64,000 bases of DNA, from positions 9,650,962 through 9,714,961 of the forward strand of contig NC_066531.1 of assembly GCF_024679095.1 (NCBI RefSeq). Direction: 5' to 3'. The notes below the pieces were generated by a model. The model was not told where the DNA came from, searched no databases, and worked only from the letters and a program-made list of their open reading frames with translations. Made by a program: the position numbers and the translations under genes. Shown here one piece after another: positions 51,851 through 62,853 of the stretch. Positions within the stretch are counted from its first letter, which is position 1. The number at the start of each line of letters is the position of its first letter. Origin of the DNA: Eriocheir sinensis. Lineage: Eukaryota; Arthropoda; Malacostraca; Decapoda; Varunidae.

Positions 51851-52590
51851 TCAGGTCAGGAGAGAAACACTTCTTGATGAAGTGGAGGAGGAGGGGAAGG
51901 TGGTGCTGCTCTCCCCATGGTGTTCCTCTGCATTTATAGCTGGAAGGTCTTCCAGCAATGAAGCCTCCTGCTCCAAGGTCGTGTTACCTGCTGGGGAACA
52001 GCCGATTACTTCCACACCTGAAATGTACAAAATTCTAGATAAATATTCGTGTGTGATGCAAATAGCAGTGGGGAGAGAGAAAATTGAGGAGTTTGAGTTC
52101 ATGGGCATTAAATAGGTCACACTAGATGAGCAGAGATGAGCTATCCGACTGGACAGTGTGAGCAAAGATTATAGGATCAGGGCTGCAGAGATAAACATTG
52201 TGGAAACCTACGAACCTACCTGACCCACCCTAACCTAACCTGGACTGTGGCAGACTACCAGGACCTAATTTAACCTAACCTGCAGGTGCGTACCTAAATT
52301 TAACCTAACCTGCAGGTGCATACCGAACGTAAACAATTTTTTTTTTTTTAGAAAGGAGACAGCTTAAGGGCACAAAAAAAGGAAACAATAATAAAAAAAA
52401 AAGCCCGTTACTCGCTGCTCCTACAAAAAAATAAATCAAGAGGTGCCGAAAGAGAGGTCAATTTCGGGAGGATAGGTGTCCTGATACCCTCCTCTTGAAA
52501 GAGTTCAAGTTCATAAAATAGGTCACACTAGATGAGCAGAGATGAGCTATCTGACTGGACAGTGTGAGCAAAGATTATCGGAGTTTACCA
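51851..52590. other. Unassigned; direct repeats and CCTAA motifs
   Basis: A segment of about 67 bp ('aaataggtcacactagatga' to 'gcaaagattat') occurs at 52,110-52,176 and again at 52,516-52,582. Between them are CCTAACCTAACCTG motifs (52,212-52,320) and a 30-bp direct duplication ('tttaacctaacctgcaggtg'), then A-rich DNA. The 90-codon plus-strand frame at 51,843-52,115 has no recognisable domain. Confidence 0.55.
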
Positions 52591-53112
52591 GCGTGAGGGA
52601 GGAAAGAGTGAAGATGCTGGTTAACTCTTGCATAAGGGGTTTGGACAGTATAGGGATAAGCATGAGTAGAAAGTCGTGTGCAGCGGGGCCACGGAAGGGG
52701 GGGAGGCATGCAGTCAGCGCGAAAATAGCGATAGAAGATAGAAAGAGAGGCAACATCGCGACGGAATTTAAGATGTAGAAAACTACCAGTAGGAGGAGGA
52801 GAGCTGATGAGATGAAGAGCCATAGACTCCACTCTGTCCAGAAGAGCTGTGTGAGTGGAGCCCCCCCAGATAGCGACTGAACGGGGGAGAAGAACTGGCG
52901 GAGACGATACAGAACGCCCACCTCGAGGAAGCTGATTTAACGAGAGATGAGATGCGAAGTTTCCAGTTGAGATTTTGAGTTAAGGATAGACGTAGGATAT
53001 TTAGTGTTGAAGAAGGTGACAGCTGAGTGTTGTCGAAGAATAGGGGATAGATGTTAGGAAGATTGTGTCGAGTTGACAGGTGGAGAAATTGAGTTTTTGA
53101 GGCATTGAAGGA
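52591..53112 (-). pseudogene. LINE-B RT fragment, left copy
   Basis: The minus strand reads MSFNASKTQFLHLSTRHNLP, NIYPLFFDNTQLSPSSTLNI, SLTQNLNWKLRISSLVKSAS, then damaged sequence. This is the post-YADD part of a LINE RT. A second copy of the same segment at 59,075-59,665 is better preserved. It ends abruptly at 53,112 where LINE-A begins. Confidence 0.75.
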
Positions 53113-53510
53113 CACAAGGTGTCAAAATTACTGGAGAAACAAGTGAACATTTTGAGATAAAAGTGGGCTTAAGACAAGGGTGCGTCATGTCACCATGGTT
53201 ATTCAATATTTATATGGATGGTGTTATTAGAGAAATTAAGGGAAAAGTTGGAGAAGTTGGAGTAAGACTGTTCGATGAGGGAAGGAAGTGGGTACTGAAT
53301 TCGATACTGTTTGCTGATGACACGGTGCTCATTGCAGAAAATGAAAGTGACCTACAAAATTTGGTCAGTGTTTTTGATAGTGTCTGTAACAGGAGAAAGT
53401 TGAAAGTAAATGTCAACAAAAATAAAGTGATGGTTTGTGAGCGAAGTAGAAGTGAGGTTGTAGATTTGGTTTGGCCACATGGACCGAATGGAGGAGAGTA
53501 AGATGACCAG
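53113..53510 (+). pseudogene. LINE-A RT core, left part
   Basis: Plus strand: VGLRQGCVMSPWLFNIYMDG (conserved RT block), NSILFADDTVLIAENESDLQ (catalytic F-A-D-D) and NVNKNKVMVCERSRSEV, an open frame. Near 53,470 an internal deletion jumps to GHMDRMEESKMT in another frame, the start of the C-terminal domain. The element is cut at 53,510 by LINE-C and continues at 58,909. Confidence 0.82.
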
Positions 53511-53661
53511 AATCAGAATCATTTTATTCCATAAAAATGGCTTTTCTGTACATTACAAGCATTACTGGATAACATACAATTTAAAGTAAGACTTAAGCTA
53601 AAAGTTTTCTAAGCTTTATAAATCAATATCAGAATAGTGAGAGCGTGGTCTCGATAGAATT

Positions 53662-56479
53662 CTAGTTGACATTTATATCATTATCAAGCAAGTAGTGTTT
53701 TAGTCTTTTTCTGAACACTTGTATGGTATTTGATAGTGTTACATGGTGTGGGAGAGCGTTCCATAGCCTGGGGCCTTGTACAAGGAGCGAACGTGTCCCG
53801 CAGTGTGTGTTGGTGTGGGGGACATGTAGGTTGTCCCGCTGTCTTGTTGTGTACCTGCTCCGTGTCACCTCAGTTGTGGTAGGCAGCTGCAGGAACCACT
53901 CTGGATACAGTTTACATTTTATCTTATATACAGTTACAGCAATATCAAAAATTATCTTCTTGTTCATTTTAAGCCAGTGCAATTGTGTTATGAAGGGGGT
54001 GGCGTGGTCCCGCCTCCTCGCTCCCCCAATACATATCTTTGCTGCAAAGTTCTGTAGTTTTTGTACTCGCTTAATTAGTGTGCTATTTGTAGTGCCGTAA
54101 ACTGGTAGGCAATAATTAATGATACTTAGAGCAAGTGATTCAATAGCTATTTTACGTGTTACATTGTCAAATTTATCTTTAATTCTGTTTATGAACATTA
54201 GAGTACCAGTGACTTTCTTGTGGGTTTCGTTAATATGTATGTTAAACGTCAAGTGGGAGTCCATGTAAACGCCAAGGTTTTTGATGTGTTTGCTGGGAGT
54301 GATGGGAGTGTTGTCAAAAAGGAGAGTGGTGTTTTGGGGAATTTGTTTGATAACTGACCTGGTCCCAATAAAGATACACTGGGTTTTGTTAGTGTTCAGT
54401 AACAGGCCGTTTTTGTTAAAGTATTCCCTGGCCAGTGAGAAGGTCGTTTGTGCCGCCGTGATGAGGTCAGGCAGTGCATCAATAGTACCAGTGTTCACGA
54501 GCTGCGTGTCGTCTGCGTACTGAACTATCTCGCATCCATGTATTGCTTCAGCAAGGTCGTTGACAAAAATGATGAAGGGAATTGGTCCTAATATTGAGCC
54601 TTGAGGAACTCCGTATTTTATCGGTGCAGTCGCAGACGTGGTGTTATTCACTGTAACTTTTTGACTTCTGTCATTTAAATAGTGATGGAACCAAAAAGTC
54701 TATGTTAACCTTGAGTAGTTTATTTATGAGGATTTCGTGTTTTACGCTATCGAAGGCTTTTGATAGGTCGCACAACGTTATAAGGGGTAATTTCTTCTCA
54801 TCCATATTTCTGTATAGTTTATTTGTAACTGTAGTTAGGGCGGTCTCAGTTGAAAGTTTAGGTCTGAAGCCGTGTTGATTATTAGAGAGAAGTTTCTTGG
54901 ACTCTAGGAAGGTAGTCATCTGTTGGGCTACAATTTTCTCTAATATTTTTGAGAGAATAGGTAACAGTGATATTGGGCGATAATTGTTTACGTCGTCCCT
55001 GTCTCCGTTTTTATACATAGGTATGACGGTCGCGTGTTTCCACATGGTAGGGAATTTTCCTGTAACAATCGACGTGTTGATGATAGTAGTGATGGATGTG
55101 ATCGTAACTGGTAGTGAATCTATGATGTACTGAAGTGCAATCCCATCTGGACCGGCGGAGTTAGTGTTCTTTAGGTGTTTGATAGTTAATATGACTGTGT
55201 TCATGTCTACAGGGCTGGGCCTGAAAAGATGACGGTGATTTATATCTTGTTTGGGGATAATGCAGTTTTGATTTGTAATCCTGAGATTGTTTTGCGTTTT
55301 TAGGAAGGTGCGTTCCCCCACGTTAACAAACAGGTCATTGAATTTATTTGCCACTTCATTTTCATTAATGAAGTTGTTGTTATTAGTTTCTTTATTGTTG
55401 GGTGTGAGGTCTTTTATTATTCTCCAGGTGGCAGCTGAATTTCCTCGACAGTCGTAGATTTTTTGTCGGTAGTAGGATTGTTCAGCATTTCGCAGTAGTG
55501 ACTTTACTCTATTACGATGGTGTTTATATTACTCTAGTAATTCAGCATCATTTCGATTTTGCTTTAGGCGCGCTTGGAGGGTGTTGCGTGTTGACATTGC
55601 TGAGCGAATTTCGTCGTTAATCCAGGGGGCAAAAGGCTTGTTGATTTCTTTTGTGACAAAAGGAGCGCATCGTTCCAAGCAATTTGATAGTACAGACGTG
55701 AGGGTGTTTACCTGTATGTCTACGTTGTCCGTGGAGGGAATTTCATTTAGGGCGGGAGCAGCGCCTAGTAAGGCATCACAGAGCAGGTCTTTACTGTAAG
55801 CCCCAAGATGACGAAACGTTCTCATTTCTGGCTTGCGCTTAGGTTTGGTGATGTTAAACGTTGCCGTTATAAGGTCATGGTCGGCTATAGTGTTAGGTAT
55901 TACGTCTTTGTGTATGATTGTGTCCTGTTTGTTAGTGATAATGACGTCTAGAAGTGTGGCTGACTGAGGGGTGACACGGGTAGGTCTGTCAATAATCTGG
56001 TGTAATTTGTTTATGCTTATTATGGTACTTAATTTATTTCCGTAGGATAGCAAATCATCATTTAGATCACCGAGCATATAAAAACATTTGTTTTTCAGGC
56101 ACATGTTTCTCAGGGTCTCGTGTATATAGTCAAAGGTTTCCTGAGGAGCTTTGGGGTGTCGGTAGACGCAACCAATTATTACTGAGGGTAGTTTTCTGCA
56201 CTGTACACTGATCCAGAGGTCCTCAATACCATTAGGACTAGCAAGGTCACACGTTATCACTTTGCTGGTGAGATTGTCTCGAACATATGCACCAGCTCCT
56301 CCCCCGTGGCCCTTGTCACAACGGAACATATGATATCCAGGGATATGGACGTGGCTGTCAGGGGTGTGCGGGAGAAGCCACGTTTCACTGACACAAAGAA
56401 TATCAACGCTTCTTTCTCTGACTAATAGTTTCACCTCATCTGTGTTAGCTAGTAGTGAGCGGGCATTTATGTGAACCAT
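53662..56479 (-). pseudogene. LINE-C ORF2: endonuclease and RT
   Basis: ATG at 56,479. Endonuclease: MVHINARSLLANTDEVKLLV, SVDILCVSETWLLPHTPDSH, GGGAGAYVRDNLTS, VIIGCVYRHPKAP, YMLGDLNDDLLSYGN and IADHDLITATFN (D-H block). A stop at 55,529 follows. RT: HLKNTNSAGPDGIALQYIID, NNYRPISLLPILSKILEKIV, NNQHGFRPKLSTETAL, ITLCDLSKAFDSVKHEIL. A 1-base indel in a T-run at about 54,690 follows, then YGVPQGSILGPIPFIIFVND and VQYADDTQLVNTG. It ends HYLLDNDINVN. Only one stop and one frameshift over 940 codons. Fits the L2/Daphne/Kiri side of the CR1 group; the exact clade needs a tree. Confidence 0.9.
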
Positions 56480-56499
56480 TGTTAAGCAGTCCTTAATTA

Positions 56500-58319
56500 G
56501 TAGTGACTCGGCGGCCGTTTCTTCCTCGCCATGTTCCTATGCACTGTAGACATTACACAGTCTGTTCTTATGGCCGTATCTGTGGCAGGAAGTACATCGG
56601 ATTTTGTGGTCATATCTGCACATGGATTGTCTGTGATTTAACTCACCACAATTGTAGCAGCCTTTACGCATGTACGCACTATCACTGTCCGTTGATTGGT
56701 ATGATCATCAAAGGGGGCGGCCATCATCGTAGTAGGGGGGACGGGGGCGTTCTCTGCTTCCTGCATTCATGTCATGCTGGGTCCCGGGGTGTGAGGTGGG
56801 GTGGTCAGCCTGCCCCTCCCATTGGTTCCTTATGGGGACAGAGTAATGGGTGTGGTGAGTGGGATAGGACCTAAGGGGCTGTCCGTGTCCCCGAGGGTTC
56901 CTTCTGGCCCCAGGGTGGTCAGGTGCCGGGCTGCGACCTGACCTGCGGCGTTTCCTAGCCACCACTTGCCACCCGTCGCTGTCCTGGTTGTGGTGGGGGG
57001 GGGTGAGGATGGCGGGAGGCTGGTGCTGAGCTTCGTCGCTCGCTTGTGTTAAAAGCGATTTGATTCTTTTTCAAGTTTTCCCAGTCTATGCACGTTCTGA
57101 GAGAAGCATTATGCTTTCCAATAGCGGTGAGCAGCCTAGTGGCCCCAAGCCTGTTAATCAGTGTGCCCTGGTACTCGCCTGGTAAATCATAGCATGCCTC
57201 GTCTACTTCACCTGTCCCTAGTCTGAACGCAGGTTCAGGGTTGATTATAGAGATGCTATTTATTTCACTCCATTTACTGATTTGTGCATTTAAATCACTA
57301 ATTTTCTCTTGCATTGATTCACTGTACACACTGGGCACGAGCTGGCACACGTAGATAGCCATGTTTTCATTTTTGTTTTTCAACTCACATATTAGTGCAC
57401 TGAGATTGTTGATTATGGTTTCTGTGTCCGCCGTGTCGTCCAGCAGGTCGAAGAGGCCGCCATAAATGACACAAGATGCAGGAACCCAAGCAAGTTTCTC
57501 CTGCACCCAGGCTTTTATCAGGTCAAGGTTGGCTTCATGCAGAGTTCTTATCTTGCATTTGTTTGACAGGTCACACATCCTTAAATTCTTGAGATTGACG
57601 TCACCGAGAAGAAGGGTGTTTGTTGTAGTGGACGTAGTGGACACGCCTGTGACCTGACCTTGAGGGGCGGTGTCGCCGGCTGGTGAGTCGTTGAGGTGTC
57701 CCGCCCTCGCTGTTGCCTCTAGAGTAGCGATGCGTTGTTCCAGTAGTGTAAATTCCTGGCTGGGAGGGCGGTGTGTCATCTGTTCCTCGATACTTTTTTC
57801 TTCTAGTGCAGTCACACGGTTGATGAGGTCACTGATTGTATCGAGGGTGCTGTGTTGGGATGACACACGGGGAGCCGGTGTATCCTCTGAGCCTTGCTGT
57901 CCCACGCTTCCCGCCTCTAGGGATGTCAGGCGGGATTGTATGTTGTCCACTAGCGAGTATATTTTGCTAATTTCCATTTTTAGTTGTTCATGGCTTTCTT
58001 TCAGATCCTGTGACACATGTTCAAGAGTTGGTGTTTGTTCCTCCCTATCTGAGTTTGCGTGGGTGTCTGTGTCACGGTCAGGTTGAGGGTGTGGGGGGAT
58101 GATCTCCGGTATTGCCATATTCTCCTTTGCTGCATCCATGATCATTTCCACCAAAGAATCTTTCGTGGCCCACACATTCGTCAGGCCTAGGGAACGGCAG
58201 TGCTTTTGAAGTTGTACCTTAGTAAAGTTTGTATGCAGGTATTCCGTGGTAGGGTGTAGGAGAGACGGTCTGCCAATAGGTGAGTCTCTTGGAGAAGTGG
58301 GCAAGGTGGGAGACGCCAT
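56500..58319 (-). pseudogene. LINE-C ORF1: SAP, SGNH-like and zinc knuckles
   Basis: A 454-codon open frame (58,319-56,955) starts MASPTLPTSPRDSPIGRPSL. Residues about 32-62 (FTKVQLQKHCRSLGLTNVWA then KDSLVEMIM) fit a SAP DNA/RNA-binding motif. Residues 95-210 hold two coiled coils. From about 235 an SGNH-hydrolase-like fold begins (TLLLGDVNLKNLRMCDLSNK, SCVIYGGLFDLLDD, LGATRLLTAIGKH), but the usual G-D-S is G-D-V and G-x-N-D is altered, so it may lack esterase activity. A frameshift near 56,955 leads to an Arg/Pro-rich part, then after another lesion two CCHC knuckles (CYNCGELNHRQSMC and CTSCHRYGHKNRLC, about 56,545-56,675). It ends just before the ORF2 ATG. Confidence 0.8.
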
Positions 58320-58855
58320 GGTGTGGGAAAACTTGAGTGGGTGAGTTGAGGCAGGGATGAGGGAGGGAGTGGGGGGGGGGAGAGAGGCGAGGAGGCAAGT
58401 GTCAGGTAGTGCAGGTGCAGGCGTATCCCCCCTGGGAATACTCTTTTCCGGGTAGAGAGATGTAGGGGAAGGGCGAGGAGACAGGATTCGTCGCAGTGTC
58501 GCCGCTGCCAGGCGTACACCTTGTAATATTAAATGTGCTGCACTGGATCACTGCACCGCCACTATGACACTACACATCGTACATTACACTCTCAGGTCAC
58601 TATACAGTCCGTCACGTCACGGTGGAGGGGAGCAGCTATGAGGGGGTCAGGGAGGCCGGACTCGTCACAATGACCTTGCTGCTAACGCACAATTTTGCAC
58701 TTCACTGTGGCCTTACACTGTACACTGTGTAGTACACCGCTCCATGGTGGCGATGTGGTCTCATATCCGGTGAGTGCTGACGGTAGTAGAGAACCGGAGG
58801 CCCTGAGTTTGCCACTTGTCGGTCACTTGTCGCCGCTGCGGAGCGGTACGTCCGA

Positions 58856-58858
<3 letters not shown>

Positions 58859-58908
<50 letters not shown>
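58859..58908. repeat. (GA)25 microsatellite
   Basis: Uninterrupted GA repeat at the junction of LINE-C 5' end and the resumed LINE-A. LINE-A would have had an 'aagaggg' here, which may have seeded the expansion. Confidence 0.95.
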
Positions 58909-58912
<4 letters not shown>

Positions 58913-59072
58913 GTATGTGAGTGAGATAGAGGGAGGGAATGCTAGAGGACGACCTCCAGTGAAATGGAGGGATAGGGTGCAAGAGTACGTTAAGGAGAGG
59001 GGGGAAAGATCTTTGAGAAACTTTGAGCAGGCAAGGAGGGAGTGTCTGGATAGAGAAAGGTGGAAGCTCTTC
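58909..59072 (+). pseudogene. LINE-A C-terminus, right part
   Basis: VYVSEIEGGNARGRPPVKWR then DRVQEYVKERGERSLRNFEQ and RRECLDRERWKLF. This is the C-terminal domain that normally follows the G-H-x-x-R-M-E-E segment, which is found 5.4 kb away at 53,480-53,510. Open over its full length. Confidence 0.82.
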
Positions 59073-59074
59073 TG

Positions 59075-59665
59075 GATGGGGGGAGGCATGCAGTTAGCAA
59101 GTTCAGAAGAGCAGTCAGCGTGAAAATAGCGATAGAAGATAGAAAGAGAGGCAACATCGTGACGGAATTTAAGAGGTAGAAAACTATCAGTAGGAGGAGG
59201 ATAGCTGATGAGACGAAGACTCCACTCTATCCAGAAGAGCTGTGTAAGTGGAGCCCCCCACACGTAAGATGCATACTCCATACGAGGGCGGACAAGGCCC
59301 CTGTATAGAGATAGCAACTGCGCGGGGGAGAATAACTGGCGGAAACGATACAGAACGCCCAACCTCGAGGAAGCTAATTTAGCGAGAGAGGAGATGCGAA
59401 GTTTCCAGTTGAGATTTTGAGTTAAGGATAGACCGAGGATATCTAGTGTTGCAGAAGGTGACAGCTGAGTGTTGTCGAAGAATAGGGGATAGGTGTTTGG
59501 AAGATTGTGTCGAGCGGATAGGTGGAGAAATTGAGTTTTTGAGGCATTGAAGGACACAAGGTTCCTTCTACCCCAATCGGAAATGCTAGCAAGGTCTGAG
59601 GTTAAGCGTTCTGCAGCCTCCAGTCTGGAGTCGTGTACTTCCTGTTGGGATGGCCTTCTATTGAA
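59075..59665 (-). pseudogene. LINE-B RT fragment, right copy
   Basis: Minus strand: SDLASISDWGRRNLVSFNAS, KTQFLHLSARHNLPNTYPLF, ILGLSLTQNLNWKLRISSLA, LASSRLGVLYRFRQLFSPAQ, LYRGLVRPRMEYASYVWGAP. It is the connection/thumb region of a LINE RT, after the YADD block, which is missing. Mostly open. A scrap of the same edge lies at 4,735. Confidence 0.78.
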
Positions 59666-59669
59666 AGAA

Positions 59670-60100
59670 GTTGAATAATGTAGCGTGCGACCGGTGTACT
59701 TCTCCAAACGGAGTGTAATGTGTATATTATAACATAATGTGAATGTGTGAATGTATGTCGTATCGCCATGGCCCAGTGGCGCCAGGACGTTACACACAGA
59801 CGCTACGTTGTGCTTAGGAGGTGCTCCTTGCCGTGGGAACGGTGTTGATTCAGCAAGCATGCTACCCACTGGCCGCTCCTGTACCAAGATAAGCCGGGAG
59901 AAGAGAGCGGGCGGCGGGCGAGAGCACAGGACTTCTTGGAGTGTGCGTACAACTTACGACTCGCCTTCACATACTGTAACTATTCTGTGAATATATTTAA
60001 AGAGCAATACAACCATTTAATCAACCAGAGAGAGAGAGAGTAAATTAAGTGAACTCAAAGTGAACTTAACGGCTCCGCTCGGCCAACACATAACCCACAT
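59670..60100. other. Possible solo LTR, unproven
   Basis: Begins 'tgtagcgtgcgaccggtgta' and ends 'gctcggccaacaca'; 'tgtgaatatatttaaagagcaa' near the end resembles the 3' part of arthropod Gypsy LTRs. No internal region, no second copy and no target duplication support it. Confidence 0.25.
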
Positions 60101-61593
60101 CACTTAACTAAAAGGCTATTGTGTTGTCTCACGACTTCTATCAACTGGAGAAAGCAGGCAACGGTACACCGGACCTGACGTGAGATAACAGTTCGCGCCA
60201 CAACAACTGGATGAAAAATATTCATAAAAAAAAAAGTTTTCAATATTTTTGTTTGAAACTTTTGCAATGTGCAATGGCACCATTTTCTGATATTATGGAA
60301 GTAGGTAGAACATTTTAGTTCATGACGTCGTGACGTCATGACGTCACAGCTTAAAAAATTCACGTAAATTTTAATTTTCACTCTAGAGTTACCAAATTTT
60401 GCATGGTATTAGTAGAATAACATATTAACCTACCCAAGACAGTTTTTTGCTAAATTCGTTTTAGTTCGTGAGAAACCGCTTTCGCAATTTCATGAAATAA
60501 TGACGTCACTATTTTTTTAGCTATATAACGTATCCAGAACAAGACTTTTTCGAATTTCTTAAAACCCTGTCTTGGAAATGTAGACATACCCATTATGTAC
60601 AAGTATGGTGAGTTTCATTTAGATCCATCAAGTTTTTTGTGCACAGCTACTCATTGAAGTTAAAATTTGACGTTTTGAGATAAATGAGTTTAAAGTTTTG
60701 AGTATGACATATTATGTGGTAATTATCGAGGGATTCGATTTCTTTTAAACCGTGTTGCCACCCGGTGTTCGTTATTTACTGACTACGGCTTCATTCTTGA
60801 AGCTTTTTTCTATCTAGATATGCGAAATACTAAAAAATGATTTTTTGACCTAATTTTATCATCTCAGCTGTTGTGCCTCCCCTTAATCAAAAACACACAA
60901 AAAAACAGCTAACAAAAAGGCTAACAAAAGTGGTGAACAGCGGCTTCCGGACCTTCTCCGAAGTGTTCTATGTGTGTTATCTTTCTCTCTCTTAACACTT
61001 AACACTTAGCGGTGGCAAGTGTCGTCAAGGGGCAGACAGGAAAGTGTGCAAGAAAGCTGACACAAGCAACGCCATCCCCCCCTGCCCCCGTACGAGTCGA
61101 GTCAGCACACAGCACCACACCGCCCCGTGCGCCCATATCGCCCCGCCCCGCCCCGCGCGCCCATATCAACCCCGCGCGCCCACACCGCCCACTGTCGGGA
61201 TCCTGGGCCCGTACTTATAAAGAAATTTATGTGAGACATAAACTGAAACATATCCGAGTATTAGCAATGACGAGACATAACCCCCCTCCTTATGTTTCAC
61301 CCCCTCAACATAACCGGCTCGACATAAGCGAGTATTAGTACATCGTTGCCAACCCCTGAGCTGCACCTATGAAAGGGATACCAACTCAAAATAAAATGTT
61401 GGAATTTGGTATAATTTTGATGTTAAAAGCATATTGACGTATTGGAAATATGTATAAAATAAAATAAAGTATTTTCGGGTATTGTTGACGATGCATAGAC
61501 CAACATCACATGGAATAATGATAAAATTAAGGACGTAGCCCCTCAAACATGTAAACAAACGTCCCGCGAGCTTCAAGCTAGCAGGCAGCAGCC
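60101..61593. other. No gene; TGACGTCA cluster and possible TE end
   Basis: AT-rich to 60,900. 60,323-60,349 contains three overlapping TGACGTCA/TGACGTCG words and another TGACGTCA at 60,501. 61,205-61,340 starts GGGCCCGTACTTATAAAG and contains inverted words around 'cgacataag' and 'cttatgtttc' plus 'cgagtattag' twice, like a DNA-transposon terminus. 61,060-61,200 is C-rich. Confidence 0.4.
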
Positions 61594-62460
<867 letters not shown>

Positions 62461-62653
62461 GTAAATAAAACTTTAGTCATGTATAAATGATTACAGAGCC
62501 CTTACATGCCTACGTGCCGCCCCAGCAAAGTTCTCAGTGACTCCCCCCCTCCCCCCAAACACCACTTCCCACCTCCACCACGTACCTCTACTGCCTATGA
62601 CCCTAATTCGGGCAATGTGATTATTGGATACCGGTATACATAATAAAAGATGC

Positions 62654-62853
62654 TTTTGCTGTCTGTGCCGTATAATTATTTTGCTGTCTGTGCCGTATAA
62701 TTATTTTGCTGTCTGTGCCGTATAATTATTTTGCTGTCTGTGCCGTATAATTATTTTGCTGTCTGTGCCGTATAATTATTTTGCTGTCTGTGCCGTATAA
62801 TTATTTTGCTGTCTGTGCCGTATAATTATTTTGCTGTCTGTGCCGTATAATTA
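62654..62853. repeat. 25-bp tandem repeat, eight exact copies
   Basis: Eight copies of 'ttttgctgtctgtgccg' + 'tataatta' without a visible difference, 200 bp in all. Confidence 0.97.

Larger units (their letters stand above)
53512..58858 (-). mobile_element. LINE-C: near-complete CR1-group LINE
   Basis: Minus strand, 3' end at 53,512 ('tggaataaaatgattctgat'), ORF2 53,662-56,479, ORF1 from 58,319, and about 540 bp of 5' UTR. About 5.3 kb with few lesions, so fairly young. It is inserted inside LINE-A: LINE-A reading stops at MEESKMT on one side and resumes with RVYVSEIEGGNARG on the other. A (GA)n array sits at the 5' junction. Confidence 0.85.

Noticed and set aside
40101..61593. One composite Harbinger element spanning the HARBI1-like and Myb/SANT-like genes
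   Set aside because: They lie 21 kb apart with many unrelated elements between them and no shared ends; better seen as separate elements or genes.
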